DNA of 64,000 bases from Bosea beijingensis (GTDB taxonomy: Bacteria > Pseudomonadota > Alphaproteobacteria > Rhizobiales > Beijerinckiaceae). Below are positions 36,587 to 44,710 of the stretch, piece by piece; position 1 is the stretch's first letter; the number at the start of each line of letters is the position of its first letter. The notes beneath the pieces are model-generated. The model was not told the DNA's origin. It did not search any database and was given only the letters and a program-made list of their open reading frames with translations. Made by a program: the position numbers and the translations under genes. Location: NCBI RefSeq assembly GCF_030758975.1, contig NZ_CP132359.1, positions 4,112,005 through 4,176,004 on the forward strand, in the 5' to 3' direction.

Positions 36587-37050
36587 ACGCGCGGCAGAAC
36601 GGGGCTGGAGAGAAGCCACAACGGGCTGGCATCGGTTCGTCAATGGCCTGGCCTTGCAGTGCGCGAAGGGCCCCAAGGCAAAAAAAGGCCGGCATCCTCG
36701 AAAGGAGCCGGCCAAGGGGAAACCGTTGGCACGCGGCCAAGAGGTCTCGAGGGGAACGGGACGGCAAGGCTCCGCGGGGAGGAGAAAGCGGAGGGGCCGT
36801 CGACCGCACCCCGGATATGGGTTGCCTCGGCGCGATCTCAACGCGCGAATGGATCAGGCCGGCCATGCGCTGGGCTCACGTGTACAGGGCACAGGGGGGC
36901 TCCGGCGAGGAGCGGCCCTGCGTTCAGGGCAGGGCCAAGATGCTTGCCCCTGCCATTTCCACCATCCTAGGATCGACGGATTGGGATCGCAGCGCGCTTC
37001 CTGCGCGGCATGCCTATCGGGTTCGCTCAATTCTACGACGTAAGGCCGCC
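36587..37050. other. 464-bp divergent intergenic region with an internal minus-strand terminator
   Basis: This gap separates the EamA transporter (minus) and the M81 gene (plus). A strong minus-strand terminator sits at 36680-36713. The remaining 36714-37050 is GC- and purine-rich with no gene recognised. Either a small RNA or a regulatory leader on the minus strand would explain a terminator here. No known riboswitch family was recognised by eye. Confidence 0.5.
36680..36713 (-). terminator. Intrinsic terminator upstream of the EamA transporter gene
   Basis: GGCCGGC (36687-36693) pairs with GCCGGCC (36707-36713), and CCT/AGG extends the stem inside. On the minus strand the stem is followed directly by seven T (36686-36680), the textbook form. 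No minus-strand gene ends here, so it probably attenuates the transporter transcript or ends a small RNA. Confidence 0.75.
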
Positions 37051-38577
37051 GTGACACATTCCAAGCTTCGTATCGCCGTTCTCCAGTTCTCCCACGAGAC
37101 GGTCACCTTCCTCCCTAACGACACGACGCGGGAGGATTTTATCTATCCCGGCTCCCCGGCCACCGGCGAAGCGCTCCTCGCCACCGACCCCAAGGGCTAC
37201 ATGGGTGGTTTCGTCCAGGTTGCCCGCGAGTTCGAGGATGTCGAACTGATCGGCATCACCTCGCCGCTCTTTCCGCGCACCGGCACGGGCTCGGGCTGGG
37301 TGACCGAGGACGCCTATGAGCATTTCATGGGCACCATCGTCGCGGAATTGAAGGCGCAGCCTGATCTCGACGGCGTCTATCTCGCGCTTCATGGCGCGCT
37401 CGCGGTGCGTGGCGTGCTCCGGCCGGAGGCCGACATCGCCCGGCGCGTGCGCGAGGCAGTGGGCAGGAAGGCCTTCATCACCGCGACCTTCGATCCGCAT
37501 GGCAACGAGGACGAGAACTTCCTCGCCCATGCCGACATGGCGTTCTGCGTGAAGTATTTCCCGCATTACGACATGCATCTGCAGGGCGAGCGCGCGGCGC
37601 GCATGCTGGTCCGGGCGATCCGCGGCAGCTTCAAGCCGGTGCATCGCACCCTGCGCATCCCGATCATCGCGCCGACCGTGGTGATGTGGACCGGCGCCTC
37701 GCCCTGGTCCGATCTGATCCAGCGCGCCCTGATCTGGGAGGCGCGCGAGCCGGATGTCTTCGTCAACGTGTTCTTCGGCTTCCCCTGGTCCGACGTTCCG
37801 GATGCCGGCATGTCGCTGCAGGTGCTGACCGATGACGACCCGGACCTCGCCGAGCGCGTCATCCGCGACATGGCGGAATGGACCTGGCGCCGGCGCCAGG
37901 CGCTGCTCGACACCGTCAAGATCTACAAGACGAAGGAGGCGGTCGCCGAGGCCCGCACCGCGGTGGCCGCAGGCAAGGGGCCGGTCCTCCTCGCCGATTA
38001 CAGCGATCGTTCCGGCTATGCGACCTGGCTCCTCCAGGAGATCGTCGCGCAGAAGCTCGAGCGCACGCTGGTCGCCACGATCGCCTCGCCCGATGTGGTT
38101 CGCGCCGTGATCGAAACCGGTGCGAAGCCGGGCGATCCGTTCGATGCCGAGATCGGCGGCCTCTTCGATGAATCGGCCGGAGCCCCCATCCGCATCTCCG
38201 GCAAGCTGCGCTCCGTCGGGCCGGCGACGACCGCGCGCGGCAATGGCAAGGACTGGATCTGCGTCGAATTCGGCAAGGGCAACCTGCTGGTGCTCAGCCC
38301 CTATCTCGTCCAGATCATGGAGCCTTCGGAGCTCTGGCAGCTCGGGCTCGCACCGGACGAATTCGATGTGATCGCGATCAAGTCGCGGGTCCATTTCCGC
38401 CGGGGCTTCGACGATAGCGGCTTCACGCCCACGATCCTGCTGGTCGAGCCGCCCGAGCCCTTCATGGGCACGGTCCATCTCGATGCGCTCGCTTACGAGA
38501 ACCTGACCCTGACTGACTACTATCCCTATGGCAGTCCGAGCTTCCCGCCGGCCGACTGGGGCAAGCAATCCGGCTGA
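37051..38577 (+). CDS. M81-family metallopeptidase (MlrC-like)
   Basis: A 508-residue protein from the GTG at 37051, which keeps the family start KLRIAVLQFSHETVTF; the ORF upstream of it is not protein-like. Family features are SHETxTF, a metal-type site in TATFDPHGNEDEN, AFCVKYFPHYDMHLQGERAA and the C-terminal domain with ADYSDRSGYATWLLQEI. Length fits M81/MlrC proteins. The founder acts on linearised microcystin products, but most homologues are of unknown substrate and are often near transporters or racemases. It is probably cytoplasmic. A hairpin follows the stop. Confidence 0.88.
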   Translation: MTHSKLRIAVLQFSHETVTFLPNDTTREDFIYPGSPATGEALLATDPKGYMGGFVQVAREFEDVELIGITSPLFPRTGTGSGWVTEDAYEHFMGTIVAELKAQPDLDGVYLALHGALAVRGVLRPEADIARRVREAVGRKAFITATFDPHGNEDENFLAHADMAFCVKYFPHYDMHLQGERAARMLVRAIRGSFKPVHRTLRIPIIAPTVVMWTGASPWSDLIQRALIWEAREPDVFVNVFFGFPWSDVPDAGMSLQVLTDDDPDLAERVIRDMAEWTWRRRQALLDTVKIYKTKEAVAEARTAVAAGKGPVLLADYSDRSGYATWLLQEIVAQKLERTLVATIASPDVVRAVIETGAKPGDPFDAEIGGLFDESAGAPIRISGKLRSVGPATTARGNGKDWICVEFGKGNLLVLSPYLVQIMEPSELWQLGLAPDEFDVIAIKSRVHFRRGFDDSGFTPTILLVEPPEPFMGTVHLDALAYENLTLTDYYPYGSPSFPPADWGKQSG

Positions 38578-38580
38578 CGG

Positions 38581-38637
38581 GGCCCGGACGGGCCGCGCGC
38601 TAGGCGAAGAGGAGCCCATGCGAGCTGATCGCATGGG
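38581..38637 (+). terminator. Two hairpins after the M81 gene
   Basis: GGCCC/GGGCC (within 38581-38594) is followed by a 9-bp perfect stem CCCATGCGA (38615-38623) / TCGCATGGG (38629-38637). They lie between the M81 stop and the selO start. No T run follows, so Rho-independent termination is uncertain. Confidence 0.4.
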
Positions 38638-38691
38638 CGGCAGGCCGGGTCCGCGTGTTGCATGCCCGCATTCCCGGCCTATCTTCCATCG

Positions 38692-40161
38692 ATGAACCCG
38701 ATCGCCTTCGACAATTCCTATGCGCGCCTGCCGGAGCGCTTCTACGCGGTGGTCGCCCCGACGCCGGTCGCCGGGCCACGGTTGATCCGGTTGAACGCGC
38801 CGCTCGCAACGCGGCTCGGCCTCGATCCCGACTGGCTGAAGGGGCCGGAGGGCGTGGCGATGCTGTCGGGCAACGGCGTGCCGGCCGGAGCCGCTTCGAT
38901 CGCGACCGCCTATGCCGGCCATCAGTTCGGCGGCTTCAGTCCCCAGCTCGGCGATGGCCGCGCCATCCTGCTCGGCGAGGTGGTCGACCGCGACGGCAGG
39001 CGCCATGATCTCCAGCTCAAGGGCGCAGGGCCGACCCCGTTCTCCCGCAGGGGCGATGGCCGTGCCGCGCTCGGGCCCGTGCTGCGCGAATACATCGTCA
39101 GCGAGGCAATGGCGGCGCTGGGCGTGCCGACGACGCGTGCGCTCGCCGCGGTCCTGACCGGCGAGCCCGTCCGGCGCGAGACCTTGTTGCCCGGCGCCGT
39201 CCTGACCCGCGTTGCCTCCAGCCATATCCGGATCGGCACCTTCCAGTATTTCGCCGCGCGCGGCGATGTCGAGGCGCTGCGCCTGCTCGCCGACCACGTC
39301 ATCGCCAGGCATTATCCGGCCTGCACCGGGGAGGGACGCTATCTGGCTCTACTGGAGGCCGTGGTCGCCGCGCAGGCCGCGCTCATCGCGCAATGGATGA
39401 CGATCGGCTTCATCCACGGCGTGATGAACACGGACAACATGTCGATCGCCGGCGAAACCATCGATTACGGCCCCTGCGCCTTCATGGACGCCTATCATCC
39501 GACGACCGTGTTCAGCTCGATCGACGAGCATGGCCGCTACGCCTATGCCAACCAGCCGCCGATGGCCCGCTGGAACCTGACCCGCTTCGCCGAGACGCTG
39601 CTGCCGTTGCTGGACGAGAACATCGACAAGGCCGTGCCGATCGCGCAAGGAGCGCTCGACCGGTTCGATCCGCAGTTCCAGGCACATCTGATCGCCGGCT
39701 TCCGCCGCAAGCTCGGGCTTGCCGCCGAAGAGGCGGAGGATGTCGAGCTCATCAAGAGCCTGCTCGATGCGATGCAGGCCGGCGAGGCTGATTTCACCCT
39801 AGTCTTCCGTCGCCTGAGCGAGGCGGCCGGGCAGGACAGCGCGGAGACCTGCCGCGATCTCTTCAAGGACCCGGCGGCCTTCGATGCCTGGGAGGGGCGC
39901 TGGCGTGAGCGCTTGCAGCGGGAGCCGGCATCGGCCGACGCCCGCCAGGACGCGATGCTGCGGATCAATCCGCTCTATATCCCGCGCAACCATCAGGTCG
40001 AAGCGGTGATCGAGGCCGCCGTCGAACGCGACGATTTCGCCCCCTTCGAAACGCTCATCGAGGTGTTGGCGAGGCCTTTCGAGGCGCAGCAGAACCGTGA
40101 GGACTACGAACGCCCGCCGGCCGTGCATGAGCGCGTGCTGGCGACGTTTTGCGGGACCTGA
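38692..40161 (+). CDS. selO: Protein adenylyltransferase SelO (YdiU/UPF0061 pseudokinase)
   Basis: A 489-residue protein from MNPIAFDNSYARLPERFY; an ATG ten codons earlier is possible. Family motifs are SPQLGDGRAILLGEV, DLQLKGAGPTPFSRRGDGRAALG (ATP-binding Lys and Arg), IHGVMNTDNMSIAG (the HxxxNxDN loop) and IDYGPCAFMDAY (metal Asp). The C-terminal FCGT is the usual ending of bacterial SelO with Cys in place of selenocysteine. SelO transfers AMP to Ser/Thr/Tyr of proteins and is linked to redox stress. It is a single gene, convergent with the amidase. Confidence 0.95.
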   Translation: MNPIAFDNSYARLPERFYAVVAPTPVAGPRLIRLNAPLATRLGLDPDWLKGPEGVAMLSGNGVPAGAASIATAYAGHQFGGFSPQLGDGRAILLGEVVDRDGRRHDLQLKGAGPTPFSRRGDGRAALGPVLREYIVSEAMAALGVPTTRALAAVLTGEPVRRETLLPGAVLTRVASSHIRIGTFQYFAARGDVEALRLLADHVIARHYPACTGEGRYLALLEAVVAAQAALIAQWMTIGFIHGVMNTDNMSIAGETIDYGPCAFMDAYHPTTVFSSIDEHGRYAYANQPPMARWNLTRFAETLLPLLDENIDKAVPIAQGALDRFDPQFQAHLIAGFRRKLGLAAEEAEDVELIKSLLDAMQAGEADFTLVFRRLSEAAGQDSAETCRDLFKDPAAFDAWEGRWRERLQREPASADARQDAMLRINPLYIPRNHQVEAVIEAAVERDDFAPFETLIEVLARPFEAQQNREDYERPPAVHERVLATFCGT

Positions 40162-40231
40162 GACTTCGCGCGGTTCCCGGGCCCGCAGAAACGCATGCCG
40201 TTGCGCGCCCCGGTGGCCTGCGCTTGAGGCG

Positions 40232-41623
40232 TCAGGCGGCGAGCTTGGGCCAGGGCCGTGCCGAGGCGCGCATCTCCTCGAACGCGTGGGCGACGCGAAG
40301 CACGCCGAGATCGTCGAAGGACTGGCCGATGATCTGGAGGCCGATCGGCAGCCCGCCGCTCGAGTAGCCGCAATTGATCGACAGCGCCGGCTGGCCGCCC
40401 ATATTGGCCGAGACCGTGAAGGCGATATGCTCGAAAGGCCGCTGCGGATCGTTATAGGGCGACGCCCATTCCGCCGGATAGGACGGTTCCGGCGCCGTCG
40501 GCGAGATGATGAAGTCGACGTCCTTGAGCGCGCCGTGGATCGCGTTGCGCATCGCCTCGATCTGGGCGAAGCCGGTATAGACGTCACGCCCCGAGAAGTC
40601 CTTGGCCGTCACGATCCAGTTGAAGATATAGGGCAGGATCTTGGCCTGCTGCTCCGGCGGCAGGCGCGAGACGTCCTCATAGCCGCGCGCCCGCCAGAAG
40701 CGGTCGAGCCCGTCGATCATGGTGCGGGTCAGGAACGGAGCGATCGGCACGATGGTCGCGCCGGCACCGGCGAGGATCGCGGCGGCGCTCTGCACGGCCG
40801 CCCGCGTCTCGTCGCCGACGGCCTGGCCGAAGCCCGCGTCCAGCCACAGGCCGATCTTCATACCTTTCAGCGATCCCGCAAGATCGAGCCAGTCGAGCTG
40901 CTGGTAGGGTATGGCCATCGTGTCGCGGCGATCCGGTCTGGTCAGCACCGACATGTAGAGTGCGGTGTCCGCGACCGTGCGCGTCATCGGTCCGGCGGCG
41001 CGCCCGATGAAGGGCGGGTCGATCGGCAGGCGTCCGGCCGAAGGCTTCAGGCCGACGAGGCCGCACCAGCCCGCGGGCAGGCGGATCGACCCGCCGATAT
41101 CGGTGCCGACATGCAAGGGGCCGTAGCCGGCGGCGGCGGCGGCGGCGGCGCCCGCGCTTGAGCCGCCGGGATTGGTCGAGAGGTCCCACGGATTGCGTGC
41201 CAGCTTGTGGAAGCTCGACAGTCCGGAGGACAGCATGCCGTAATCCGGCATGGTGGTCTTCGCGAAGATGATGCCGCCGGCTTCGCGCGTGCGGGCTGAT
41301 GGCGGCGCATCGGCCGCTGCCGGCACCAGCGTCATGGCCGCGGTACCGAGCGGCACCGGCGTCCCCTTCGTCGCGATGTTCTCCTTGATCGTGACCGGCA
41401 CGCCGTCGATCGCCCCGAGCGGCTCTCCCTTGGCCCAGCGCGCCTCGGACTGCTTCGCGTTCTCCCGCGCCGCCTCCGGATCATAGGCCCAGAGCGCATT
41501 GAGTTGCGGCTCCCAGGCATCGGCGCGCGCGATGACGGCGTCGATCACCTCGACGGGCGAAAGCCTGCGGGCACGATAGGCGTCGACGAGTTCGACGGCC
41601 GTCAGATCAGCAAGGTCGGTCAT
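40232..41623 (-). CDS. Amidase (amidase-signature family)
   Basis: A 463-residue enzyme from MTDLADLTAVELVDAYR (41623); the longer frame upstream is a shadow of the aldehyde dehydrogenase. The Ser-cisSer-Lys triad is visible: Lys in VTIKENI, cis-Ser in STNPGGSSAGAAA, nucleophile Ser in GTDIGGSIRLPAG. It hydrolyses a C-N amide bond to a carboxylate and ammonia. It lies 56 bp after an aldehyde dehydrogenase gene and an FCD regulator on the same strand, so the three likely process one inducer. The exact amide is unknown, with aryl-acetamides among the candidates. Confidence 0.92.
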   Translation of the reverse strand: MTDLADLTAVELVDAYRARRLSPVEVIDAVIARADAWEPQLNALWAYDPEAARENAKQSEARWAKGEPLGAIDGVPVTIKENIATKGTPVPLGTAAMTLVPAAADAPPSARTREAGGIIFAKTTMPDYGMLSSGLSSFHKLARNPWDLSTNPGGSSAGAAAAAAAGYGPLHVGTDIGGSIRLPAGWCGLVGLKPSAGRLPIDPPFIGRAAGPMTRTVADTALYMSVLTRPDRRDTMAIPYQQLDWLDLAGSLKGMKIGLWLDAGFGQAVGDETRAAVQSAAAILAGAGATIVPIAPFLTRTMIDGLDRFWRARGYEDVSRLPPEQQAKILPYIFNWIVTAKDFSGRDVYTGFAQIEAMRNAIHGALKDVDFIISPTAPEPSYPAEWASPYNDPQRPFEHIAFTVSANMGGQPALSINCGYSSGGLPIGLQIIGQSFDDLGVLRVAHAFEEMRASARPWPKLAA

Positions 41624-41679
41624 GGGGCAGCTCTCGTCAGGTCCAGTCTTCCAACACGGTGAAGTCGCGCGGGGCAGCC

Positions 41680-43119
41680 TCAGCCGTGATAGATCGAGAT
41701 CGTCTTCATGCTGGCGAAGCCGTAGAGGGCCTCGAAGCCCTTCTCGCGGCCATGGCCCGATTTCTTGACGCCGCCGAAGGGCAGCTCGACGCCGCCGCCG
41801 GCACCGTAATTGTTGATGAAGACCTGGCCGGCCTGCGCGGCGCGCGCCATGCGCAACTGCCGGCCGCCATCGCGCGTCCAGACGCCGCAGACCAGGCCGT
41901 AAGGCGTGCCGTTGGCGAGCGCCAAGGCCTCTTCCTCGGTATCGAAGGGCATGATCACCTGCACCGGGCCGAAGATCTCTTCCTGCGCCAGCCGGTGATC
42001 GGGCGGAACGTCGCGCAGCAGGGTCGGCGCCACATAGGCGCCTTCCGCCGGTGCATCGGCAACGATCGTGCCCTGCGCCGCGACCTTCAGGCCGTCCTTG
42101 CGGGCGACGCCGAGGAAGTCTTCGATAATCGCCTTCTGGCGCTGCGAGACGACAGGGCCGACGGAGAGGTCGGACTCGGCCGGTCCGACTTTCAGCGCGC
42201 GGTAACGCTCGCTCATCCGCGCGACGACATCCTCGTAGACCGCGCGCTCGACGAGGATGCGCGAGGAGGCCGAGCAGGTCTGGCCGGCATTCTGGATGCC
42301 GGCATTGACCAGGAACGGCACGGCGCGGTCGAGATCGGCATCGGCGAAGACGATTTGGGCCGATTTGCCGCCGAGTTCGAGCGTCACCGGCACGGCGTTG
42401 CGGGCTGCGGCGGTCTGCACCATCTCGCCTGTCCGGGCCGAGCCGGTGAAGGAGATGTGGTTGATGTCCGTATGCTCGGAAAGCGCGGCGCCGGCCTCGG
42501 CCCCGAAGCCCGTGACGATGTTCAGCGCACCGGCAGGCAGCCCCTCTTCCTGCGCGATCCGCGCGAATTCGAGGATGGTGAGGCAGGCTTCCTCCGCCGG
42601 CTTGACCACGGCGGCATTGCCCATGGCGAGCGCCGCGCCGAGGCTGCGCCCGAGGATCTGCATCGGGTAGTTCCACGGGATGATATGCCCGGTGACGCCA
42701 TGCGGCTCGTAGACCGTCAGGACGGTGAAGCCGTTCTGGTAGGGGATGGTATCGCCATGCACCTTGTCGGCTGAGGCGCCATAGAACTCGAGATAGCGGG
42801 CGAGCGCGACGACATCGGCCCGTGCCTGCGTCAGCGGTTTGCCGACATCACGCGCCTCGATCTCGGTCAGGAGGTCGATATTCCTGAGCACGCCGGCCCC
42901 GATCCGGGTCAGGATGCGCCCGCGCTCGGTCGCGGTCATCCGGCCCCATTCGCTGGACAGCGCCTGCCGGGCGGCGGCGACCGCGAGATCGACGTCCTCC
43001 CGCCGGCCTCGCGCCAGCCTGGCCAGGACCTGGCCGGTCGAGGGATTGCGCACATCGATAAGCTCGCCATCGATGGAATCGCGCCATTCGTTGGCGATGA
43101 AATTGCGATAGGTCTTCAC
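41680..43119 (-). CDS. NAD(P)-dependent aldehyde dehydrogenase
   Basis: A 479-residue enzyme with GTG start at 43119, one base after the regulator stop (TAAcGTG), preceded by GAGG. A longer frame start at 43182 would lie inside the regulator gene. The general base Glu is in TLELGGKSA, the nucleophile Cys in NAGQTCSASS, and IIPWNYPM and EEIFGPV are standard. The betaine-aldehyde/aromatic-aldehyde dehydrogenase group is the nearest by motif. It should oxidise an aldehyde to the acid next to the amidase step. Tight coupling to the regulator suggests substrate-induced expression. Confidence 0.94.
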   Translation of the reverse strand: MKTYRNFIANEWRDSIDGELIDVRNPSTGQVLARLARGRREDVDLAVAAARQALSSEWGRMTATERGRILTRIGAGVLRNIDLLTEIEARDVGKPLTQARADVVALARYLEFYGASADKVHGDTIPYQNGFTVLTVYEPHGVTGHIIPWNYPMQILGRSLGAALAMGNAAVVKPAEEACLTILEFARIAQEEGLPAGALNIVTGFGAEAGAALSEHTDINHISFTGSARTGEMVQTAAARNAVPVTLELGGKSAQIVFADADLDRAVPFLVNAGIQNAGQTCSASSRILVERAVYEDVVARMSERYRALKVGPAESDLSVGPVVSQRQKAIIEDFLGVARKDGLKVAAQGTIVADAPAEGAYVAPTLLRDVPPDHRLAQEEIFGPVQVIMPFDTEEEALALANGTPYGLVCGVWTRDGGRQLRMARAAQAGQVFINNYGAGGGVELPFGGVKKSGHGREKGFEALYGFASMKTISIYHG

Positions 43120-43120
43120 G

Positions 43121-43804
43121 TTACGCCTCGGTCTTCGTCTGTTGCTTGGCGAGCTGTGCCTGGAGGCGGACAGCGGTCGCATGAATATGAGAGCGCGCGA
43201 CGCGCTCGGCCTCGTCGGGCTTGCGCTTCCGGATCGCGTCGAGGATCTCGATGTGCTCGGCCACCGCGGTGCCAGCGCGTTCGCTCGACAGCGCGAGGGC
43301 CGGCGCGAAAACCTGGGATGTCAGATGCAGCAGCGGCACCAGCGATGCCAGAGAGGCATTGCGGGCCACGCCGATGATGGCCAGATGAAAGTCGACGTTC
43401 GACTGGACATAGGCGCTCGGATTCCAGTCCTTGATCAGCCTCTTCTGCAGCTCGACCAGCTTGGCGAGCTTCTCGATCTCGTCCGGGGTCGCGCGCTCGG
43501 CGGCGTTGCGTGCCGCGACGCCGTCCATTGCCTCGCGCACGGCATAGGCATCGAGCAGCTTCGGCAAGTCGGCCGTTGCGACCCGGACACCGCTGCCCGG
43601 CTTGTTGACCACGAGCCCATCGCGCTCCAGGACGCGGAGCGCTTCCCGTAACGGCGTCCGGCTGATGCCGAACTCGACGGCGATCCGCTCCTGCCGGAGC
43701 GTCGCGCCGGGCGCGTAGACGCCGGCATAGATGCGCTCGCGCAGCACCTGTGCCACCTCGTCGAGAAGGCGCGACTGGCTACGCCACTCGAGCACTTGGT
43801 CCAT
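43121..43804 (-). CDS. GntR-family regulator, FCD (FadR) subfamily
   Basis: A 227-residue regulator from MDQVLEWRSQSRLLDEVAQ (43804), with GGAG 7 nt upstream. The N-terminal winged helix-turn-helix reads LRERIYAGVYAPGATLRQERIAVEFGISRTPLREALRVLERDGLV, a textbook GntR pattern. The C-terminal all-helical FCD ligand domain follows (DFHLAIIGVARN with the metal-type Asp/His, and HIEILDAIRKRKPDEAERVARSHI). It probably represses its own operon with the aldehyde dehydrogenase and amidase. A perfect palindrome sits 26 bp upstream of its start. Confidence 0.93.
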   Translation of the reverse strand: MDQVLEWRSQSRLLDEVAQVLRERIYAGVYAPGATLRQERIAVEFGISRTPLREALRVLERDGLVVNKPGSGVRVATADLPKLLDAYAVREAMDGVAARNAAERATPDEIEKLAKLVELQKRLIKDWNPSAYVQSNVDFHLAIIGVARNASLASLVPLLHLTSQVFAPALALSSERAGTAVAEHIEILDAIRKRKPDEAERVARSHIHATAVRLQAQLAKQQTKTEA

Positions 43805-43829
43805 CGATTTCTCCAAGATCCGCAAAATG

Positions 43830-43842
43830 GTATCCAGGATAC
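43830..43842. promoter_or_regulatory. Palindromic operator candidate of the FCD regulator (GTATCC-A-GGATAC)
   Basis: A perfect 13-nt dyad lies 26 bp upstream of the regulator start codon. Its GT-rich outer and AC-ending arms match the general form of FadR/FCD operators. Position fits autorepression of the regulator-ALDH-amidase operon. Confidence 0.6.
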
Positions 43843-44003
43843 AGGAACTGTCAATATCGACTGATGGTTCAGTGTTCCGGCGAGCACGCACTGGCAGCGG
43901 CTTCGTGCATCTGAAGACGGGAGCGTCCTATCGGGCGTGACAAAGGCGATCTAGGCTGAGGAGGCCCGGAGCAGCCGCCGGTTCATCGAAGCAGGACAAC
44001 GCG

Positions 44004-44657
44004 ATGTTTCTTTTCGACGGCCCGGACAAGGCCGATGTGACCATTCTCCTGGCTCACGGCGCCGGAGCCCCGATGGACTCGCCATCGATGACGGCCGCAG
44101 CGAAGGCGCTGGCCGGGGTTGGGTTTCGCGTCGCCCGCTTCGAGTTCGACTACATGGCGGCGCGGCGCGAGGGAGCCTCTCGCCCGCCACCGCCGCGCGC
44201 CGAAAAGCTGAACCCGCAATATCTCGCCGCCATCGAAGCACTCGCCGCCACGGGAACGCTTGTCATCGGCGGCAAATCGATGGGCGGTCGCGTCGCCAGC
44301 ATGGTGGCCGACGGGCTGTTCAAAAGCGGCCGGATCGGCGGCCTGCTCTGTCTCGGCTACCCCTTCCATCCGCCCGCCAAGCCGGAGCAATTGCGAACCG
44401 GGCATCTCGTCGATCTGAAGACTCCGACGCTCATCGTGCAGGGCACGCGGGACGAGTTCGGCACCCGGGAGGAAGTCTCGGCCTATCGGCTCTCTCCGGC
44501 GATCGACCTCCGCTGGCTGGAGGATGGCGATCACGACCTGAAGCCCCGCAAGCGGATCTCAGGGTTTTCGGTGTCCGATCATCTCGGGACCATGGCCGAT
44601 GCTGCTTCTGCCTGGGCCGGGCGCCTGACGGGAAGCAGGTTGGCGGGCTTTCCATGA
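44004..44657 (+). CDS. Alpha/beta hydrolase of the TEX30/KANL3-like family
   Basis: A 217-residue protein. LLAHGAGAPMDSP forms the oxyanion strand, the nucleophile elbow is GGKSMGGRVAS, the acid lies in VQGTRDEFGT and the His in DGDHDLKPR. This arrangement is that of small serine hydrolases annotated as dienelactone-hydrolase-like. A Lys in the elbow (GKSMGG) is characteristic. It probably cleaves an ester in the cytoplasm. No operon partner on its strand; it converges on the ammonia-lyase-like gene. Confidence 0.85.
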   Translation: MFLFDGPDKADVTILLAHGAGAPMDSPSMTAAAKALAGVGFRVARFEFDYMAARREGASRPPPPRAEKLNPQYLAAIEALAATGTLVIGGKSMGGRVASMVADGLFKSGRIGGLLCLGYPFHPPAKPEQLRTGHLVDLKTPTLIVQGTRDEFGTREEVSAYRLSPAIDLRWLEDGDHDLKPRKRISGFSVSDHLGTMADAASAWAGRLTGSRLAGFP

Positions 44658-44710
44658 GGGCATGAGCCCGATCGAGGCAGCCGTGACGCCGGCAACAACG
44701 CCGTGATCGA

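Noticed and set aside
37033..39312. A 759-codon minus-strand frame opposite the M81 and selO genes
   Set aside because: Shadow of two genes with clear family motifs; no ribosome site or domain.
40232..42676. An 814-codon minus-strand frame that appears to fuse the amidase to an upstream domain
   Set aside because: The extra part is the out-of-frame reading of the aldehyde dehydrogenase gene; the amidase starts at 41623.
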